Source: an uncultured Mycoplasmatota bacterium (GTDB lineage Bacteria; Bacillota_I; Bacilli_A; RF39; UBA660). Taken from it: 8,014 nucleotides of DNA. Positions 4,771-8,014 of the stretch are shown one piece after another. The position numbers were made by a program, and so were the translations under genes. The first letter of the stretch is position 1, and each line of letters opens with the position of its first letter. The notes under the pieces are model-generated. The model did no database searches, was not told the origin of the DNA, and saw nothing but the letters and a program-made list of their open reading frames with translations. The DNA is taken from assembly GCA_947384645.1 (NCBI GenBank), contig CANDHX010000054.1:1-8014 (forward strand), given 5' to 3'.

Positions 4771-6110
4771 CATTTCAGCTCTTCTTCAATTATTTTTACT
4801 AATCGATTACAATATTGCTCCAATAACTTTATATCTTTACCCTCGAGCATTACTCTAATCAGGTTCTCTGTACCGCTAGCTCTAATTAACACTCGTCCTT
4901 CATCGCCTAATTTTCCTTCTATTTCTTTTATTTCGAACTGTAATTTTTTATTATCTATAAAAGTTTCTTTTCCTTCCCGGCTCACCGGCACATTCTTTAA
5001 AACTTGCGGATAAGTATCCATGCAAGAGGATAGTTCGCTTAAACTCTTCCCAGTTTTAGACATTATTTCCAATACGATTAGAGCAGTAAGCTCACCATCT
5101 CCAGTAGAGGCATGGTCCAAGAAAATTATATGGCCACTTTGTTCTCCACCGATAATGTAATTCTTATCTAACATCTCCTCTAGTACATATCTGTCGCCAA
5201 CCTTAGTTTCTATAAAATCGATGTCTTCTTTTTGACAGAATTTCTTTAAGCCCATATTTGACATCACGGTACCGACCACTGCATTGTTTTTTAACTTTCC
5301 TTTTTCTTTTAAATATTTTGCACAAATCGCTAGTATCTTATCGCCGTCCACTAGATTTCCTTGTTCATCTACCATAAGACACCTATCGGCATCCCCATCG
5401 AACGCAATACCGCAGTCGTATTTTCCATTTTTAACTTTCTCTTGTAAACCTTCGATATGTGTTGAGCCAGCATCTTTATTTATATTAAATCCATCGGGAC
5501 TATCGTTTATCATATCATACTTTATACCAAGGCGTTCAAATAACATCCTAGCCGATTTATAAGAAGCTCCATTAGCTGTATCGACCAAAATGTGTATATC
5601 GTTAAAATTTCCTTCGGCTTGAGATGCTAAGAAATCTATATAATCATCTAGAGCATCTTCTTCTTTTTTATATATTCCGGGCTCAGCTATATCCTTAGAA
5701 ATAGAAAAATCGTTTAAAATGATGTCCTCTATTTTTTCGATAGTCTCATCACTTAACTTTTGAGAATTACTTCCAAAAACTTTAATGCCATTATATTCAC
5801 ACGGATTATGAGAAGCAGAAATGACAAACCCGCCACTCACATTGTACTTCTTTATGAGATATGCAACTGCGGGGGTAGGAATTACTCCTACATCGATGAC
5901 GTCGGCGCCTTCGCCTAAAATACCAGAGATTAATCCATGTTTCAAAACATCTTTGCTGACCCTCGTATCGTAACCTACTATAAAAGTTAACTCGTCACGA
6001 AAATCTTTTAAAACTCTAGTCGTTGCTGCACCGATTTTCAAAGCCAAGAACGAATCCAACTCACGAGGAACTATACCTCTAACGCCATCGGTTCCAAACA
6101 ATTTACCCAT
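4770..6110 (-). CDS. glmM: Phosphoglucosamine mutase GlmM
   Basis: Converts glucosamine-6-phosphate to glucosamine-1-phosphate for UDP-GlcNAc and hence peptidoglycan synthesis; cytoplasmic. The 446-residue length is typical. Motifs in order: GKLFGTDGVRG at the N-terminus; ISASHNP at 97-103, with Ser100 as the phosphorylated catalytic serine; the metal-binding DGDADR at 238-243; the sugar-binding GGEQSGH at 321-327; and the phosphate-binding RASGTENLIRVMLEG at 410-424. The GTDGVRG start and the terminal loop favour GlmM over phosphomannomutase or phosphoglucomutase. The ATG shares one base with the stop of the upstream beta-helix gene (TAATG), and its AAGGAAAG ribosome binding site lies inside that gene, so the two are translationally coupled. 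Last gene of the leftward operon, ended by the bidirectional terminator. Confidence 0.96.
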   Translation of the reverse strand: MGKLFGTDGVRGIVPRELDSFLALKIGAATTRVLKDFRDELTFIVGYDTRVSKDVLKHGLISGILGEGADVIDVGVIPTPAVAYLIKKYNVSGGFVISASHNPCEYNGIKVFGSNSQKLSDETIEKIEDIILNDFSISKDIAEPGIYKKEEDALDDYIDFLASQAEGNFNDIHILVDTANGASYKSARMLFERLGIKYDMINDSPDGFNINKDAGSTHIEGLQEKVKNGKYDCGIAFDGDADRCLMVDEQGNLVDGDKILAICAKYLKEKGKLKNNAVVGTVMSNMGLKKFCQKEDIDFIETKVGDRYVLEEMLDKNYIIGGEQSGHIIFLDHASTGDGELTALIVLEIMSKTGKSLSELSSCMDTYPQVLKNVPVSREGKETFIDNKKLQFEIKEIEGKLGDEGRVLIRASGTENLIRVMLEGKDIKLLEQYCNRLVKIIEEELK

Positions 6111-6769
6111 TACACATCTTTCCTTTCTACGAGATTAGTAGAATCTTTAAAAATCATATTTGGCGCTACAAATCCTCTAACCATAGATAGAGGATACACC
6201 TTTGTATCGTGTCCAATTATCGTACCAGGATTTAAAACACTATTACAACCGATGTCGACATTATCTCCTAAGAAGGCTCCAACTTTTCTTAAATCGGTTG
6301 AAAACTTCCTACCTTCGAACAAAATAGAGACGTTCTTTTTGTCGTTTTTCAAGTTGGATATAATAGCGCCAGCTCCCATATGCGAATGATTTCCTAAAAT
6401 CGAATCTCCCACATAATTGAAATGTGGTACTTGTACGTCGTCATAAAAAATAGAGTTTTTTACTTCGCACGAATTGCCTAAAACGCATCTTTTCCCGATT
6501 ACAACTGAACCTCTAATAAAGGCACCTGGTCTAATTTCTGCGTCACAATCTATTATAGCGGGTCCTAAAATCGTAGCTAAATCGCTTACTCGAGCAGTCT
6601 TGTGGATGTATATGTCATCTCCCTTGTCGATGTAATCTTCGCCTAACTTCTTCCCAATTTTGACTATTTCATCTTTTATATTCGGCAATACTTCATATGG
6701 ATACACAAAACTTCTTACGAATTCATCCATAATGCTTTCCTTACCGATAAATATTTCTTCCGTTTTCAA
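6110..6769 (-). CDS. Left-handed beta-helix protein related to the GlmU acetyltransferase domain
   Basis: A 219-residue protein with an N-terminal segment (YPYEVLPNIKDEI, about 23-35) and hexapeptide repeats from about 57 to 190 (IHKTARVSDLATILGPAIID, VVIGKRCVLGNSCEV, and so on). Residues 114-136 (VPHFNYVGDSILG...MGAGAI) closely parallel the GlmU acetyltransferase region HLxYxGDAxIG...NIGAGT. His116 aligns with the catalytic histidine of GlmU and Tyr119 with a substrate-binding tyrosine. The nucleotidyltransferase domain of GlmU is absent. Similar stand-alone proteins are often labelled UDP-N-acetylglucosamine pyrophosphorylase-related. Overlap with glmM by one base suggests a step next to glucosamine-1-phosphate, such as acetylation; this is inference. 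The start is TTG at 6769, behind AAGGATG (6784-6778), and keeps an N-terminal stretch (EEIFIGKESIMDEF) that looks family-like. ATG at 6730, behind AAGGA, is the alternative. Confidence 0.85.
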   Translation of the reverse strand: MKTEEIFIGKESIMDEFVRSFVYPYEVLPNIKDEIVKIGKKLGEDYIDKGDDIYIHKTARVSDLATILGPAIIDCDAEIRPGAFIRGSVVIGKRCVLGNSCEVKNSIFYDDVQVPHFNYVGDSILGNHSHMGAGAIISNLKNDKKNVSILFEGRKFSTDLRKVGAFLGDNVDIGCNSVLNPGTIIGHDTKVYPLSMVRGFVAPNMIFKDSTNLVERKDV

Positions 6770-6793
6770 AAAAACACATCCTTATCTATAACC

Positions 6794-6823
6794 ATTATAA
6801 CTTATGAAAAGACTATTTTACAA
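6794..6823 (-). promoter_or_regulatory. Possible internal promoter for the beta-helix gene and glmM
   Basis: On the minus strand, TATAAT occupies 6799-6794, and a weak -35 TTGTAA lies at 6823-6818 with an 18-nt spacer. The -35 overlaps the stop codon of the flippase gene. Transcription would start near 6787, giving a leader of about 18 nt. Readthrough from the flippase gene is also possible, because no terminator lies between them. Confidence 0.45.
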
Positions 6824-8014
6824 ATTATTCTTTTTTAAAACCTTTTTTATATTAATAAAGTTTAATCCAATCACGAAAATTATATCGAGAATTTCTCCAA
6901 TAACGAGGCCATATAATCCGATTTTAAAAAGGCTGAATAGAGCAATCGATATGGTTTTGATGATGACCCCGCATGTAGTTGCTCTAAAAGCCAATTTTAC
7001 CTCACCCATAGCTTGTAAAACACTCGATAAAGGGCCTTCTAAATTATAAAAGATGAATACAATTGCTAATATTCTAATGTAGTCGACACCATTAGAAGTA
7101 TTGTAGACGAGTTTTAATAAAAATTCGGGAAAAGAGAAGACAAATACATTAGTGATTAAACCTAAAATAAAACATAAAATTATAGATTGTTTTAATCGCT
7201 TTCTTATATTCTTTTTATCATGCTTTTCGAAAGACTTGCTTATTTCTGGAACGAGTGCTGTACTAAGAGCCTGAACTATAAAAGAAGGAATTACTAAAAG
7301 AGGCAAAACATAGGCATTATATACGCCATATTCTCCTACGATAAAGGAATTCGAATACCCGACTAGTTTTAAAACATAAGTCAAAATTATCGGTTCAAAA
7401 AAATAGGCGACGTTTCCTATAATCCTACCTCCAACAGTCGGTAGGGAAAGAGCCATGACTTCTCTAGTAGTATTAAAATCCGGTTTAAAATCTTTCTTCT
7501 CGATTTTAAAATTTTTGGGAAGATAACATAGAAAGATGACTATCGAAACAAATTCTGAAATTATACTCAAAAGAATAAAAGCACTGACTCCAATAACAGG
7601 ACTTTTTCTAACTATCATAGGTAAAAATACGACTATGATGATAAGTCTTACTATTTGTTCGATTATATTAGAAACCGTATGTGGAAGCATTCTTTGCTTG
7701 CCGAAAAAATATCCTCTTAAAATACTCGAAATAGATATAAAGGGAAGTATAAAAGCCATAGCCATAATAGGAGCACATGCAAGAGGCTCGTCCAAGAGAT
7801 ATGAAGCGATAAAATCGCTAGAAAATATTATTGTGACCATCATCAAAAGATTTAAAAATAAAATTAGTGGGACTACCGATAAAACTATTTTTTTACCACG
7901 CTTCGTGCCTCTTGCCACTAGAGTACTAATAGCCATCGGTAATCCTAATTGGGTTAAAGATATGACAAGGGAATAGGTTGGCATAACTAAACTATAAAGA
8001 TTTATACCATCGCT
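6818..8014 (-). CDS. SpoVB/MurJ-type lipid-linked oligosaccharide flippase (5'-partial)
   Basis: Integral membrane protein of the MATE/MOP superfamily, polysaccharide-biosynthesis (SpoVB/YtgP-like) branch. The frame stays open past the ATG at 7984 to the right edge, adding SDGINLYSLV before MPTYSLVISLTQLGLPMAIS. This matches the usual GIGLYQxVMPLYSLxxxLxxxGLPVAIS of the family, so the start and first membrane helix lie outside the window. About 398 of an expected 500-530 residues are visible. Family marks include RGYFFGKQRMLPHTVSNIIEQIVR and FIVQALSTALVPEISKSFE, with about ten or more hydrophobic segments and a short Lys-rich C-terminal tail. Relatives move lipid II or other undecaprenyl-linked sugars outward across the membrane. 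The pairing with glmM supports an envelope role; the family name does not imply that this organism sporulates. Confidence 0.92.
   Translation of the reverse strand, partial: SDGINLYSLVMPTYSLVISLTQLGLPMAISTLVARGTKRGKKIVLSVVPLILFLNLLMMVTIIFSSDFIASYLLDEPLACAPIMAMAFILPFISISSILRGYFFGKQRMLPHTVSNIIEQIVRLIIIVVFLPMIVRKSPVIGVSAFILLSIISEFVSIVIFLCYLPKNFKIEKKDFKPDFNTTREVMALSLPTVGGRIIGNVAYFFEPIILTYVLKLVGYSNSFIVGEYGVYNAYVLPLLVIPSFIVQALSTALVPEISKSFEKHDKKNIRKRLKQSIILCFILGLITNVFVFSFPEFLLKLVYNTSNGVDYIRILAIVFIFYNLEGPLSSVLQAMGEVKLAFRATTCGVIIKTISIALFSLFKIGLYGLVIGEILDIIFVIGLNFINIKKVLKKNNL

Noticed and set aside
5284..5562. 92-codon plus-strand open frame opposite glmM
   Set aside because: Antisense to a fully conserved part of GlmM; no promoter or ribosome binding site, and the product is Ser/Pro/Phe-rich in the manner of a shadow frame.
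7536..7976. 146-codon plus-strand open frame opposite the flippase gene
   Set aside because: It is fully antisense to a clear membrane-protein gene, has no ribosome binding site of note, and encodes a low-complexity Ile/Lys/Arg-rich product. It is a shadow of the real gene.
7982..7984. ATG at 7982-7984 as the start of the flippase
   Set aside because: The codons between it and the right edge (SDGINLYSLV) match the conserved family segment before this methionine, and the protein would lack its first membrane helix.

Overview
This is an AT-rich, densely packed bacterial chromosome segment from a low-GC Gram-positive organism (Bacillota/Firmicutes). The evidence for that is the L27 precursor with a cleavable N-terminal LNIQLF|A motif next to its dedicated protease Prp, strong AGGAGG-type ribosome binding sites, and consensus sigma-A promoters. 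The gene content and base composition would fit an anaerobic coccus of the Tissierellia/Peptoniphilaceae type, but that assignment is an inference from memory, not something the sequence proves.

Left edge (1-915): the 3' end of a gene encoding a tandem-repeat protein of unknown function. It has a 360-nt (120-residue) period, is open to the left edge, and ends in a rho-independent terminator. Middle left (979-2017): the rplU-prp-rpmA operon, with an extended -10 promoter and a structured 5' leader. It encodes L21, the L27-processing cysteine protease and the L27 precursor. Immediately after (2019-3557): the infC-rpmI-rplT operon (IF-3, L35, L20). It has its own consensus promoter, an L20-type attenuator leader in which one segment can pair either with an upstream partner or into a terminator, and an apparent AUA start codon for infC. 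L20 here carries a C-terminal extension of about 68 residues ending in a Rho_N/SAP-like domain. A terminator closes the operon.

Right half: a monocistronic 377-residue protein of unknown function (3613-4746, own promoter) converges on a leftward operon read from the right edge. The leftward genes are a SpoVB/MurJ-type polysaccharide or lipid II flippase homologue (truncated by the window edge), a stand-alone left-handed beta-helix protein resembling the GlmU acetyltransferase domain, and glmM (phosphoglucosamine mutase). The two converging transcripts share a bidirectional terminator at 4739-4770.

Functionally, the rightward genes supply ribosome components and initiation factor, with at least two RNA-level control elements. 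The leftward genes form a cell-envelope precursor cluster: GlmM makes glucosamine-1-phosphate, the beta-helix protein plausibly acts on a sugar-1-phosphate or nucleotide sugar, and the flippase moves lipid-linked precursor across the membrane. No tRNA, rRNA, CRISPR array or insertion sequence was seen. No stretch over 300 bases lacks a gene; the two longest gaps (870-1121 and 2018-2219) are filled by terminator, promoters and leader RNAs.
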